Positions 22,816 to 35,774 of a stretch of DNA of 64,000 nt are shown piece by piece. The notes beneath the pieces are model-generated. The model saw only the letters and a program-made list of their open reading frames with translations. It had not been told where the DNA came from and did not search any database. This DNA is from Pyrocephalus nanus (taxonomy: Eukaryota > Chordata > Aves > Passeriformes > Tyrannidae): assembly GCA_038380795.1 (NCBI GenBank), contig CM076268.1, positions 25,801,501 to 25,865,500 of the forward strand, in the 5' to 3' direction. Positions within the stretch are counted from its first letter, which is position 1. Each line of letters opens with the position of its first letter. The position numbers and the translations under genes were made by a program.

Positions 22816-25800
22816 GGCATATGAGTAGCAGTTGTTAAAAATTTGGGATGTGGATACCTGCGCATTTGAAACCGGGGGCAAAGAGCATGAATAAACCACC
22901 AGGTACATTAGTCACGCCTAAGTATCTAAGAGCCTTTTCCTTGCAGCTGCCCTCCCGTAAAGCTCTCATTATTTATTGTGTTATTTACACTCCAGTATAT
23001 GTATTTATGCTATAGTATGAAACTGTTTTGTTGAAACCTCTGAAAGCACTGTAACCTCTTTAACCTGTTTGCCTTATCTTATTACATTTATTTATGGTTT
23101 TTCTGTGATACAGTATGAACCAATTGTTGACACAGGAACTGTTGCAAGTGTGAACAAGCATCCATATAGCTGTCAATATACCATCCCAGAGCAGAGACAG
23201 CACAGACAGTTCAGTGAGGGACAAAGGTTGTGCTGTCTTTGCAGTCATGACATCAGTTTTCTCGCTACATCATGTTTTTGGGGTAATCTTTGCTGCCTGC
23301 TTTCTGGAGGTCAAAGCATTAGATGTTGTCAGCTGGCAGCAAGGAATAAATGCTTTGCTTTTGAAATTACTAGATAGAAAGTTGTTAGCTCTTTGCTGAC
23401 AGTAAAGGTGGTTTGAGCACGTTGTCTGCAGACTAATGGGCACAGCACTCTGGGACCTTACAGTAGGTCAGCTGTAAAAAGTCAGGCTTATTAAGGAGCA
23501 CAGAGAACTACATTTCTCTCACACTTGGAATCCAGCTATTGACATCAGTGTTTCATTGAATCACGAAGCAAGCTAGTCCTGGGCTGCTGGCATTTAACTA
23601 AGTAAACATCTTCCATGGGCTGACAGAGGAGAGGTGAGTGTATTATGAGTGTTTCCTCCTCTTCCTAGGAAACCATTTTCCATATTACCTGTGGAATTCT
23701 CGTCCCTTTTTTCCCCACTTCCACAATCTGGGGTGATCACAGCTCCCTCAGTGCTCCTACCTCTACAGTTTGATGTGACCTTCTGAAGGAGCTGGTAGGG
23801 CATGGACTTTGCTGCAATAGCATAAGCTGGAAGTTCAGATGGAGACTCGACTTTCTACATCCACCTGCGTCATTTCTTTGACTTGCTGCCAGAAAAAATG
23901 ATTCCTCACCATTTTGAAGAGGTGGCTCCCCTTTTCACTTCATTTTCCTCCATAGCCTGCTGATCTCAGTCAAGAAATAAACTCTTATCTCCTTACTGTC
24001 ATGTAGCAGTCCATTGTGGCCAGAGTGAAGACAGAAATTATTTAAGAAGAGAATAAACCTGAGAAGGATAGGAATGCCTTTTACAGGGGGTGGGGAAGGG
24101 AAGGACAAAAATCTTTTTCTGTTAGTGTTGAGCCAACTTTATGCAAGGGTTTCAAGGCAACTCTTTGGCACACGCCTGTTCTTACTTAATAAGTTGCAGT
24201 TTTTATCAGAATTTTCCCATTTTCATGTTTTTTAAACAATTTAGATACAATCAGTTATAACACCTACTTCTCTTCATTGTTTGGTTTCCAACTGAGAAAG
24301 TGTCAAAATTATTTCTTGGTTGTTGATATTTTAAAAATTATTTTCAGGAAAAAAAAGTGCTCTTTCAGAACTGTAATGAAAAAGTCAAACTAGTTATGGG
24401 GGAAAAAAAAAAGCTATTACACAAGTAGGACTAAAACAACTACTGCAATACAAGTTGAATTTATCAGTCCTAGAAAGTAGGAGTTGTGAACCAAAGTTAA
24501 TTGAAGGTCAAAGCCAGTGATATTTTATGGAACTTGTTCAGCGTGATACTGCTTAAGAACAAGCGTTGAACCTCGAAAGAGAGGACTAAGATAGCTTTAT
24601 ATTTTAAAGTATATTCTTGGATTAAAAAAATCAGTTGAAGAACTGCATAGATCTTAGAGAGCGAGTTGTTTCTATGTCATATTTCCAGACTAGATGAGGC
24701 TTTATATGTTAGGATGTAAAAAGGTGATTTATCTTTGGTTGTGCATGCTGAATGCCAATTTTATTGCATGAAGCTGTTTTAATCATCTGCCCAGAAGACT
24801 AAAAAACAAATTAAAAATTATAAAGGAGTAGCAGACACTTTTGAAACTAGATTGCTTTCACTTCTACAGTCTCTGATCCGCTGTCTTGTGAGGTGAAACA
24901 ACTGACTAGATGCTAATGTAAAAGTGAAGGAATGGAAAAGAGTGGTATCATACAAATCTATTATTGAAGATTCTGATTTACTATCTCAATGGAATTTTCA
25001 TATGATAATAGCATGTTTCAACTTTTGAGCTGTGTAATTAGTCTTATACAATCGCCAGCATTTTAAGACTAATATATTAAACTTAGAGGATGTGTATCAT
25101 CTTTTTAATACAACATATCTCTTCTTTTTGATACTGTTCTCTACTAAATTTTTTTTCAAGTTATGCATTTAGCTTTCATCTCTGAAGAAACCCATTACAA
25201 GGGAATTAATACACAGTACAGCTGCCATTTATATACTCTAATGTACCTCACATTTTTCCTTTCTGAAATCTCAGGATTTATGGATTGTAAAAAATTACCC
25301 TACAGTTACATACACAGAAATTGTCTAGGCAAAGAGCCCCAAAGCCCTTTGAAATTAGGGGCAGGAATAGAGTCACTGTGTCTAGGAGTGACAATACAAG
25401 GTGGCTGAGGAAACAACTAAAGGTTTAATAAGTCCAGGAGCCAGCCTTGGGAACCAGTGATAACGTAGGAGATGAGTTGGAGTGAGTGAAAGTGATGATG
25501 ATGACGATGTGGAGACTGTGAAATGCTTTAAAGTATTTTTGTCTTAGGACAGAGAATAAATTGGTTTACTTTTTCCAAAGAAATATGGAAGGTTGAAATG
25601 TTTGGGTCTGGAATCGGAATCCCAGAAGAACCATAATCTTGATGTCTGCTCTTCACAAGAAATTGATGGTACAGGAAGATGTAGCTTATCAAACTCTGTG
25701 AATGACCAAATACACCCAGAAATTATCTACAAAATAACCACAACAGGTCAGTCCTAAATCAGTGTTTCTTGCAATTCTTTAGAGAAATTAGATAGCTTGT

Positions 25801-25976
25801 ACACATGCCCCTGGCAGCCCCATGAAGTCACAAGTGCAGGGTAGAGGAAATGTATTTTTTATGATAGGTAAAATATTCATAGATAGCAGCTGAGCTACCC
25901 AGAGACAGAAGACTGCTTTCATCTGGAAAACCTGCCAGACAGGCAGGTTAAAAGCCCAGACCACCATAGGGTGTCA

Positions 25977-26045
25977 GCGTCCTGCCGTTCACGGGGCTGG
26001 CGTCACCCACGCGTGTGCAGCTGCCTGCAGCCAGGCCCCGAAACT
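25977..26045. other. Small CpG-rich pocket
   Basis: Seven CpGs, including ACGCGTG, fall in about 70 bases, in contrast with CpG-poor flanks. Too short for a standard CpG island. It could be an enhancer, a former promoter or an inserted GC-rich fragment. No open frame with splice support was seen. Confidence 0.45.
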
Positions 26046-28812
26046 GCTGACAGACCCTTCTTTCTGGTCTTAATTTAGTGCTCTTGTGTGGAGGAAGCAA
26101 ATTCTGAATGGTAGGGTATGGCAAGAAATCTTCTGTTTCTCTTTGATTTTGAGCAGGATAAATATTTTGGCTTTTAAACGAAACATTCAGGATTTTCTGC
26201 CTTTTGTAATGTCATTCACCATAAAAGTTTTCATTGCTTTGAAATTAAATCAGTTTTTTGAGCTTGAAAATGCACACAGTTTTGGTGTGGGTTGTCATGT
26301 CATTGTACTATCTAGCTAACAAATGTTTTAACACAAGGGCTTATTCTAAATATGAAGTTATTTTTCTTATCATCTGTTTCTGATGCCTGGATTCTGTTGT
26401 TGATTATTGTTGATTAATTGGATAGCATATAGGACAAAAACGCACATCTTTTGGGAAAAAAAACACAGATCTAAACCTATTTCCCTGCCATGATATAGAT
26501 TCAAATAGTTGGTTTTGTCCATTCTTTGGCACTACAAATAAGGAGAAATTCAGGAAGCAGCACCTGTGAATTTCAGGGGATTAATTCTTTTTTGGTATAA
26601 TGCTACATAAATAAATCAGTGTCTGCTACTGATTAACATTTTGATTCGTCTTTTGTCGTGCTCTGACAAAGAAGCTTTGTAGGTGCTGTTGGCATTTTTC
26701 TAGGGGGTTGCTTTGGAATGATTTTTTTAAAGTGAATTTTAAAAAATTAGAACTCTCTCAAGAAGTCTAATTTTATAGATTGGTGGACAAGAGATGAAGT
26801 AATATTTTTACTTTTTTTTTGCCTTTACGGGGTAAGAAACCTGGCTTTGCTGAGACCAACCTGTTTTTCAGTGTCACAAATTATCAAGGAGCTGAAATGT
26901 TCTCCCTAGTATAGTTCCATGGGTTAAAACACCTTTCTGCCATGGAGCACCAGTCCTTTCCTACGTTCTTGTTTACTTAAAAACCTTTCTGTATACTGAT
27001 GTACTTATATTCAGGGGCATTCCTGAATGACCTTTAGTCATTAGACCTAGATGCTATTTACCTAAGCAAAGAGCTATACTGATAATATTCCCCTGCATTG
27101 TAGGAATAAAGTGCTTCTAAATGAAACCAAGGAAAGAGGATTTAGAATTCTCCTTTGCCACAATTTTAATTAAACAAGTTGCTTTCAGTGTTGTGATACT
27201 GTGGGCAGAATAAATGGTTTTAAGTCAGCATAAATAAAATAATTACCAAGAGGGATTTTTATTTGACTAGACAAATCATGTATTATAAACCTAAACTTTT
27301 TTTCTAACATTTTTTTGTTAGACATTAGTTTTAAATAGAGTTTTTACTAATTTATTTTTGCTTTAATTAGTATGACCTAATTTATCATTCATATATAGTG
27401 TCAAACATTTAGGGAACCATTTGAAAAATAGTGTCTTCACTTAGAAAATTGTGTCTACGTACCTTTAGTCTTTCTGTTTCTGAATTCTAAATTAAATATA
27501 TGTTTACACAATAAGTAGGAGAAGTGGGAATGCGCTTCAGGAAATTTCAGCATAGAAACATGCACATCTGATCAAAAAGCAGCTGGTTTGAATGGTTTAA
27601 GTGTTTAGAAAAAAGAATGCCTTCTGAAATAAAGGTGTAAGTATCAATTTTCATCAATAGAATTATGAAAATCCACCACTTAATACTTTTTGAAATACTT
27701 TTTAAACTGTATCTTGGCTTTATCATATCACAAGAAAGGTGGAAAGGTGGACTAGCCCTGTGATTGACTGAAAAATTGGAGGGATAGCCCAGTGTCAAAT
27801 GAATTATCCCCTTCTTTAAAACCAGGTATTGTTCAAGAGACTGGTTTTGGGTTACTCTGTTGAATACAAATTGCAAAAAAGCTTCAAGCTACAGATAATC
27901 ATCTAAATTTCAAAGCAAGGATTCAGTGTTTGGAAAAGCCACTGGAATAGAAATTCTACAGGCTTTGTTGCACAACCTAATTTAAAACAGGAGCCAACCT
28001 TTCAGGTTTATCCTCCTGGTTGTGCCTCTGTTCTTTGTAAATAAAGCTGAAGGAAAGGCTCAAATATGAGAATAGCTGTTTCTCGTTCCTATCCAATTAT
28101 TGGCCTTTCTAGTAACTGCAAACACATTGGTTTCAGGTATGAATATGTTCAGTATGCAGGTATGTGGGCAGGTATATAACTGACCCAACTAACAACTTCG
28201 TTAAAGCCCTGGTAACCGAATTCCCTTAGTCAATGTCGTCTAGATTTTTACTGATGGATCAGTTCTAAAACTTTCCTATCTGTCTAGTTCCTGGAAGAAA
28301 ATCTTGTTTAAAAACAGCAATTACTTCCCATTCAAAAATCACAGCCCTTGGAGAAGTTTTACACAGAGAGACATAAAATTATTACGCAAAATGTAGGAAG
28401 TTTCAACAGAGCAAACATTAAGCCCATGGTACAGAACAAGATCACTGAACTATATATGTGTTTTAAAGTCTCTCTCTGGTTCATCTCTGGAATCCGTAAA
28501 GCAGCTATTGCAATTATGTGTCTTGAGATATTTCTCTATTGGAGGCAGTGCTGTAACTGCTGATTTCATCTGGTTTGTTCATGAAGGGAAATTCACCGAC
28601 CTGGACCTATAATTTTAAGTTTAGCTATCAATGAATGACTCAAAAGCCACTGTGGTAGAGCAGGAGGCATCTTGTACTTGTGTCATCAGTTTCATTTCAA
28701 AGGGTAGAAGACTTCCTTGGAGATTATCCTAATTTTCTGTAATTTCTGCCTTGCTCTGTAGTAATGCTCCTGTGGCTGAGTTGTTTATTAAGGGCACACA
28801 CATCACACATAC

Positions 28813-28913
28813 CTGTTTATGGGGCAGCTGCAATGTTCTCTGTCTGTTTCTCTGAATTTCCATAGTTTTTTGTGTGACAACAAAGTAAAACTGTGAACTG
28901 ACAAGTACTATTT
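28813..28913 (-). other. Candidate 101-base exon
   Basis: On the minus strand the acceptor CGACTATTATTTCTTCCAG and the donor AAACAG/GTATGT are both strong. Between them are two bases of a split codon and 33 open codons; the peptide contains IVLVSSQFYFVVTQKTMEIQ near its start and ends LQLPHKQ. Phase is 1 in, 0 out. No family is recognised. The splice pair is among the best in the window, but codon bias cannot be judged from so little. Confidence 0.32.
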
Positions 28914-29042
28914 CTGGAAGAAATAATAGTCGGATTATGCAACACTTTGATGTATAGAGCTCTTTAAAATCAATGTGGGAATTTTGGCTTCCAACAAGAA
29001 AGAAATGGGAACACTTTACCCTTCCACCATTGTGCACATGCA

Positions 29043-29068
29043 GATATATATATCGAGAGAGAGAGAGA
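29043..29068 (+). repeat. TA then GA microsatellite
   Basis: (AT)n runs through TCGA into (GA)n. A simple repeat. Confidence 0.85.
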
Positions 29069-30059
29069 AAAATATGTTATATTTCTTATGAAGATGGAGA
29101 GATGGTATTTGAATGAAAAGAACAGGTCATTTTAAAAAACTCAAGGTAAGGAATAAGTATCTTTATCAGCTTTATTCTTCAGACTCTTACTTTGATTCAT
29201 TTCTCTTCAGTGGTGGCGTGCATGCCACTGCACATCTAGTGCTGTAGCTGTTCTGATCAGGACACTTTTCAAACCTCAAAATAGTTATTCAGTGTTTAGT
29301 CAATGAGATAAATGCTTCAGGCAGTGAAGGAGAGATGATCCAGAAGAGTTAGATATCACTGTAAGAGAACCTCTGTTTATTGTATTTATTTGTATTTTTC
29401 CATGTGTGTAACAATTTTAAGTGTTTGTGTATTTATATATATTTTAGAGAAGGGCAACTAGTATATATCAATGTATATCAACAGATACCAATATATATTG
29501 TAAAGAAATACATAAATTTATGCTAGAGGAGGGAAGCTCCTCATAGTTATCGATATATGGGCTAATCACAGAATTTATACCTCCAGTAGTTTAGGCAGGT
29601 ATGGGGTCAAGGATTTTCCTGTGGGATTCAAGATCATTCTCTCATGGAAATTTGCTTATAAATACTGGCATTTGATGGTACCAGTCTATTAAAAACACAA
29701 ACAATATGGTCTTCAGATATACTTTTATACCCATGGGACTTAAAAGTGCTTTGTACTGAAAAGATTTAGGTGTGTCCAAAGAAAATCGAATCATCCTAAA
29801 TCAAGGACACCATCCATTCTGATGGATAAATTTTCATAGGGGACCTGTAGGAGCTCCTCTAGATTCCCCTCCAGCATATCAATTACATTAAGTAACAGAT
29901 CTTGCTTAATACAGGGATATCAATGCTTTTTCATGTGATCTGTCAGGATGCAGTTCACAGCTGCTAGGATATATCCTGCAAGATCAGGCCCTCTACTAGT
30001 GCTGGAGGAGTCATGGAAATCAGAAAGAAATTAATTTGCTGCTTTTAGGTTATTTCTAC

Positions 30060-30233
30060 CTGGCATGGATTGGAGGCTTTCTCTCTCTTTTTACAGGACT
30101 TGGAAGCAGAGTTGTGCCTGGTACTTGACTCAGAAGTCCCATTTATGAGTAATTCCTTTTTACTGATCAGGCAGTCTGGCACGTACAAGCACTTTGTGTC
30201 TATCCACCCACACTTTGTCCTTTCTGTCTCCAT
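30060..30233 (-). other. Candidate 174-base exon with open frame
   Basis: On the minus strand 58 open codons begin right after AGTATTTCAG with ATG and run to a donor CCATGCCAG/GTAGAA, giving phase 0 at both ends. The peptide is polar, has five cysteines (for example KCGWIDTKCLYVPDC) and one NGTS glycosylation motif, then a basic end (SCKKREKASNPCQ). The acceptor is weak because the bases before it are purine-rich. The frame stays open for 30 more codons upstream, so a longer 5' boundary is possible. Confidence 0.27.
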
Positions 30234-30534
30234 CTGAAATACTCTGCTCTGGGTCTCAGTAATACAAAATTGATGAACAAATAATATGCTACAAGTGGAA
30301 AAATATACCACTGAGTAAATGAGTTGGTTGCTGCTGCTTTCAAAATGCCTGAGCTTTAGCTAGAGCAACTCATAAAACCAGAGATTTTCAGTTTTGTTTC
30401 TCGACTCTTTATGTTAAACTATATGAACTCATTCAACATAAAGCACTGGTGTGGTAAAACCCTTTTATTCCACTGAAGGAGAAAAATGGGAAAGGTATTA
30501 CCAGTATGTTATTAAAAATAGAAACACACCTGTC

Positions 30535-30558
30535 TTTTTTTTTTTTTTTTTTTTTTTT
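30535..30558 (+). repeat. T24 tract
   Basis: Twenty-four uninterrupted T. It could be the A-tail of an antisense retroposed fragment, but no element or polyadenylation signal is recognised close by. Confidence 0.85.
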
Positions 30559-31475
30559 GCTGTTCAATTTTCACCATGTGCATAGTACTCCTAATCATAA
30601 AATACATTTGTACATTTTCTGAAGGTTCAAAATATACTTTTTATTTTCCTGGCAATTATGAAAGATTGAAAGATCCCATGGCACTAGATAGATTCTGAGT
30701 ATGAACTAAGGTTTCTCTATGCCCAAGGTGTACAGCACTTGCCTTTAGGTTGGATGCAGTGACCTAGAGTATCAAGCAGGAAAAAATGTGACTGCTATTG
30801 TTGAGAGGGGCTATTACAGTGTGGTTATACTGCCTAGCTTGGGTGTACTAAGGTTTCTTTTGCTGTTGTCAGTGATATTAAAAACAGTTTCCTGGTGCTG
30901 TATGTATACAAGTTGTGTTTTTATGGCAGAAGAAGAAGGAGGCCCTTCAGGATAGGCTTTGCAATGTGTTAGGTTCACGTGGTGAAAACCATGGCCTTTT
31001 TTGAGCTGAATAGTTTGCTGAAGTCTCTAATATGATTAGAAATGGAAATGGGAGGTAGAAGGGAGGTCTCTGAGGTGACCAGGGGAGGCATATTTTGGTA
31101 CAGTGAAGAAGCTGGACAATTCCAAGACTAAGTAAGAAAGACAAGTGTAGTCAGTGAGGAAGAGGTTACTTCAATCAAAATGGAAAACAGGCCTGGATAA
31201 GAGATGTCAGAGAGAGTTGAGATAATTTATAATCTGGGTGATTCAGAGTATTCTGCATATTATATTGTTGAAAACAGCTTCCCAAATGATTCTGGAGAGT
31301 TCCTGTCCTCCCATCTCCTTCCTCTCCCTACTCATTATCTCTTCTCGAGTAATGCTGCTTGCTTAGCTGTTTTCTTAGACCTCTTCCTTCCACAATATTC
31401 CAGCATTCCCTAACTTCATTTGAACCTTTTTTAATTAATTAGGACCAGTGTCCTAAGGCACTGTGAAGACCTAGT

Positions 31476-31494
31476 AAAAAAAAAAAAAAAAAAA
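31476..31494 (+). repeat. A19 tract
   Basis: Nineteen uninterrupted A with no recognisable upstream element. Confidence 0.85.
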
Positions 31495-33849
31495 TCTTGA
31501 TTTCTTCTTTATGGAATACTTCTTTCTGGAGCATAAATGCGGTCAAAAGAAATTTTCTATGGGAGGTTGAAATTCGGCTTTCAGTATACCTGTACAGTCC
31601 TGGTGATTACAGCTGCTTTTCACCTAGTGCTCTGAAAAGAGAATTTGTCCCTGTAATTTCGAAGCTGAGAAGAGTAGAATTAAGACTTTGCTTAATTAGT
31701 GCCACCTTTTAAAGGTCTATTTTAAGCTGTCTTCTTTCAGCCTGAATCATGTGATAGTTTCCAAAAATGTAATTTAATCATATCTGATTGCTTGCTGGAA
31801 TCTGCAATTAACTTAGGTGCAAGGGAATTAACAGTATATGCCAGGTGCTGCATAATTTACCAGGAGCTGCTTGTGCCACATATATGTAAAGTGTGTTGCT
31901 GTTTAAATTTATTGGCCAGAATATTTTAAGCTTATGATTGAGTAATTTTTATTGCTTCCTTTAATTTCTGTCCCTAGGATGACTCAGATATGAAATACCA
32001 TGTAATTATACTCTGTATACCATTAAACTATCCCTTGCAATTATGCCACATTGTAGTTGTTCTTCTGAAAGATTCAAAACTACCTACCTAGAGAAGTTAT
32101 TTTGGGATGTAATTCGTTGCTAGGGTGAAGATTAATTTTCCAGGAATTCTAGACATATACTGAATAAAAAGCTTAAACAAAGTTATTGAAAAAAAGTAGT
32201 TCCCATCTCAGAAGACCTCTGAAGTCCATTTCCATTGAAAAGGGTAGAAATGGTTTTAGAAAATATCTTATTCTGTTAGGACTACATTTTTGTCCTTTTT
32301 GAGAGTCAGTTCTTGCATCAGTTGCACAATCAAAAATGGCAAGAGAATGGAAAAATTGGCCAATTGCCTGCAGGAAAATTTTTTATTTGGTATTTGGAGT
32401 GCCTTTCTGAGATCCAGGTTAGTACCCTAATCCTTCTCTCAAGCCCTCTTGCATCATAAATTTCAGAACTTTGAGACAACAATCTCAGGAGACTTTCACA
32501 TAGGCTTTGTACTTCATTTAATTCTATAGCTTCATGAAGGTAAAATTTTAGACAGAATCAGACAGCTTAGGTCTTGGTTCAGGACTGATGGTTGTTACAA
32601 GTTTTCATACCTCACGATCTGGAAGATGGATTTTTACTGTGTGGCATCTCTCTTCTCTGTCAAACTTTGAAACGTGCACAGTCACTAGTATCTGAAATTC
32701 CCTGGAAAATTTTTGTGAAAATAAATTGTGAAAATATTTTAACTGGAATACTTGCCTAATCTAAACAGAACAGCAACTCTGAGATTCAAAAGTTCGTATC
32801 TACTCTGCGATGGCCAGGGGGTTATCAGAAACTGGCTTCAGACCACCACTGAGTTGGGAGATATCACAATAAACCCAGCACAAAAGATAAAATGACTCTT
32901 GCCTCGTGATTTCGTCAGACACTCAAGATTATGCAACTTTCATTTCCCAAGTACAAAGCACCAAGTGTATGCCAACAGCATAACAATGTGGGGATCTGCG
33001 GAGACTTCTGCACATCTCCTATTACCTGTTATTTACATTGAAATCAGGAAGAAAATTGCTCAGTTTCATGCTTCTGAGTCCATTTACAACCTTTCTTTAC
33101 TGTTTATAGAACTGATGAATACTGTCTTTCATTGAAAAGACTGTGCAGATCTTACATTTCCCAAGGAATAATGCATTCCCATAAAGCTGTCACAGACTCA
33201 AAAAAATGAAAGATAAGGGGAAAACAGCGCAAACTCAACAGATTTGACAGTTTATCATTGTCTGAACCAACCGCAATTGATGTAACCATATCAGAGACTT
33301 GCAGGTGTTTAGATTTTAAGATGACATTTGAGACTGTAATAGTATTTGCAGCAACAACCTTGATAAATATAATCCTGTCTGAAGCTCTGTGTGTTCCCCA
33401 TACACTCCTACTTTAGAAGAGCAGAAAAGAAGAGCATTTATAACCACATACAGAGAAGTTAACAAAAGTTACTAAAAGCTTTTTTTGAGACTGTGAGCTG
33501 CCAAAACCAGCTAACGCCTCTAGCCAAGCTGGACTGCCAAGTGATTAGCACAGAGTATGTGTGGAGCTCCAGAAAGGCCAATCTAGAGAATCATATTTAA
33601 GTATTTTGTTGTTGTGTTGGTTGTTTGGGTTTTTTCCTAGTAAAATCTACACACTTGTCATAATTGTCTGAGGAAAATAGTTTACCCTCCAGTTTACAGC
33701 TGGAAAAGCCTGAGCCTGACTTTTGAAGTGACCCTGAAGACTAAAAAACAAGATACTGTACAGCCAATTGGCACTTCCTCATGTCTACATCTAGATTTAG
33801 TTACTTGACATACTGCTACTCTGCTTATGGAGAAGCAAGAGGAATAGTC

Positions 33850-33955
33850 ATTCCTCCATTTGTCCCTTAGTTTTCTTCTCCTTCTGCTGCCTTCTACCTG
33901 GTTTTGCTTTCCCACTTTTAACTTTTTCTGTTCTCTCCTAGTTTCCCTCTTCTAG
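33850..33955 (+). other. Polypyrimidine-rich stretch with acceptor-like ends
   Basis: About 100 bases dominated by C and T contain TTCTCTCCTAG (AG at 33940-33941) and TCCCTCTTCTAG (AG at 33954-33955). It lies just over 100 bases upstream of the strong acceptor at 34064. It may act as a decoy acceptor or as a binding region for splicing regulators of the next exon. Confidence 0.4.
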
Positions 33956-34064
33956 ATCTCCATATAATTATGTTGTTTTCTTTGTTGTTTTTCATTTTAT
34001 CACTTTGTCTATGTCTTGTTATTATTGCAAAATCACTAAAATAGGCTTCTTTCTTGTCTTGCAG

Positions 34065-34129
34065 AGTCAGACTGTTTGGAGACATTGCCTGAGATGAGTG
34101 ATTTTCAGAAACAGTGACTTGGTGGAGTC
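34065..34129 (+). other. Candidate 5'UTR part of exon with short uORF
   Basis: This follows the acceptor TTCTTTCTTGTCTTGCAG. It has stops in all frames, as a leader would. A 7-codon uORF starts at 34094 and ends with TGA at 34115-34117, in the same frame as the ATG at 34130. That stop sets the upstream limit of the main frame. The acceptor implies an upstream leader exon, not identified here. Confidence 0.42.
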
Positions 34130-34162
34130 ATGGAACAATCAATGAAGGTTAACTATCCAAAG
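34130..34162 (+). CDS. Candidate first coding segment, gene unknown
   Basis: ATG at 34130 has G at -3 and G at +4, a strong vertebrate context. An in-frame TGA lies 15 bases upstream, so the frame cannot start earlier. Eleven codons (MEQSMKVNYPK) run to the donor CCAAAG/GTAATT at a codon boundary, and the exon as a whole is 98 bases. The acceptor before the exon is close to ideal. No signal peptide is visible in this short piece and I do not recognise the protein. Its continuation must start in phase 0; candidates in that phase downstream are 42928-42983, 59778-59851 and 60537-60596, all weak, and the true next exon may lie beyond the window. The alternative is an alternative promoter's leader exon or a lncRNA exon with a chance ATG. 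Confidence 0.42.
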
Positions 34163-34473
34163 GTAATTAGAAATCTCTGTACTCTTTTATTGCCATGAAA
34201 AACATGTTTCTGCCAACGATGGCCTTGTTAAGAAGGTGCCAAGTCTCAAAGAGACGGCTGAGTAGTACAGGTCATGCATTAGTAGACTCCAAGAAGAATG
34301 CAGTGGATCACAAAACCAGAACTGGAAGGCAGTGATCCCTCATTGCATGCAAAATATTAGAGAAATAATCTTGCAGTGTTGATTCAATAAATCCTTTTAG
34401 ATTTGAAGATCCCAAAACTGATAGATAGGAAAATCTTGCTTGAGGCAGTTTGCAGAAGCTTCTGTGAGCCAGT

Positions 34474-34489
34474 AAAAAAAAAAAAAAAA
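34474..34489 (+). repeat. A16 tract
   Basis: Sixteen A followed by TAAAAGAAAAA. Simple repeat. Confidence 0.8.
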
Positions 34490-35760
34490 TAAAAGAAAAA
34501 GGCATTTGGTTTGCCAAGAGAAGCAAATACCACTCAGTACATCTCAAAAAAATGATATGCTATGCACAATAAAATGTAGTAAGTTGGGTTTCTTTCTTGA
34601 TTGTTTTTTGTTGGGCTGGTTTTTTTTAATACTTTTTTTAAGAATTTGAATTCAACTGCGTTTGCAGAAGTGTTTATCCAGAACTCTGGCTGACATTTTG
34701 CTTAGCCAGTGCAATGAAGGATGAGCACCAGCATTGTTAGAACTCTGCAGGTGGTTGAATATGCTTGGAAAGATACATTTCTCTGAGGGATTGGAATTCA
34801 AGTTTTTCTGTGAATTGTCACAAATAGGGATCAGGTACTTTGTGTGCTGATACAGGGTTTTCAGTGTATTTCAGGGACTTCACTGCCATTTATTGCTTGA
34901 GCTGAGTCTGCGGAGACTTATCACCATTCTTTAATCTTTTTGCAGGTTTTCAAAAAAGCTCTTAATATATTGCTTCTTGTTAAAAGTTGTCAGCACTATT
35001 GGCAAGCACTAAAGATGAACATGAAGGAGTTGCACTTTTCTGGATGTGAATAATTTTGGCACACTACTTGTTCCCATGGCTAAGCCCTGCGTGCTCTGCT
35101 GTTCTTGTCAGGTTTGTTATGTGTGTTTTCCCTTTCCAAGGTATTATGTCTTCACTGCGAAACATTCACTCAGACTCAGATTTGGCAAACAGAGTCTGAA
35201 TCTAGCAGCATGCTGGCTTCCAGGAAAAAATAATTTGTTCCCTTGGAGGGAGGGAAGGGATTTGGATTTTAAAGTGCTTCATTGTATTTTATAACACAGA
35301 ACTCTCTTTACGTTTCTGTATATAACGTTTCCTAAGCAGTTGCTTAGAAGCGACCTTGATGATCACTAAGTAAATTATAACATATTATGTGAAATTTCAA
35401 GTTCTGTTCTTAAATGTTAAATTCTAAGAAAGTAATTATAGCTCAGAAGTTAAGATGCTCTTAACATGACTGTTTACAACATGTTTTCTTTTCCAGCTAA
35501 GAGCAGTATATAATGAGCGAATTTTTTAAGCATGTTTTCCCCTCCAGGAAGTTATCCTTGAAACTGTAACATGGCTCAGGAAACTGATTAAAAACACAGG
35601 TATTGTATGTAATCTTATAAGATGTCTGTAAAAGACTTAAGAGGAAACAGAAGTGGTTTAAAGCTAAGCTAGATGGTGTTCATACAGGCAGAAATTCCTG
35701 TATGGGATTAGATTGAAGTTTCAGCTAGTTCATTGCTCTGTTTCTAACAGATGCTACATT

Positions 35761-35774
35761 AAAAAAAAAAAAAA
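35761..35774 (+). repeat. A14 tract
   Basis: Fourteen A after CTACATT. Simple repeat. Confidence 0.8.

Larger units (their letters stand above)
22816..34064. other. Noncoding block
   Basis: Mostly featureless AT-rich sequence. It contains a CpG-rich pocket at 25.98-26.05 kb, a GA microsatellite at 29.05 kb, T24 and A19 tracts, and two minus-strand exon candidates (28813-28913 and 30060-30233). Its last part is a long polypyrimidine stretch leading toward the exon at 34065. Confidence 0.5.

Noticed and set aside
22567..22908. 113-codon minus-strand frame containing GIEPRT
   Set aside because: The motif is a known translation by-product of antisense MIR-type repeats, and the frame also crosses a poly-A tract.
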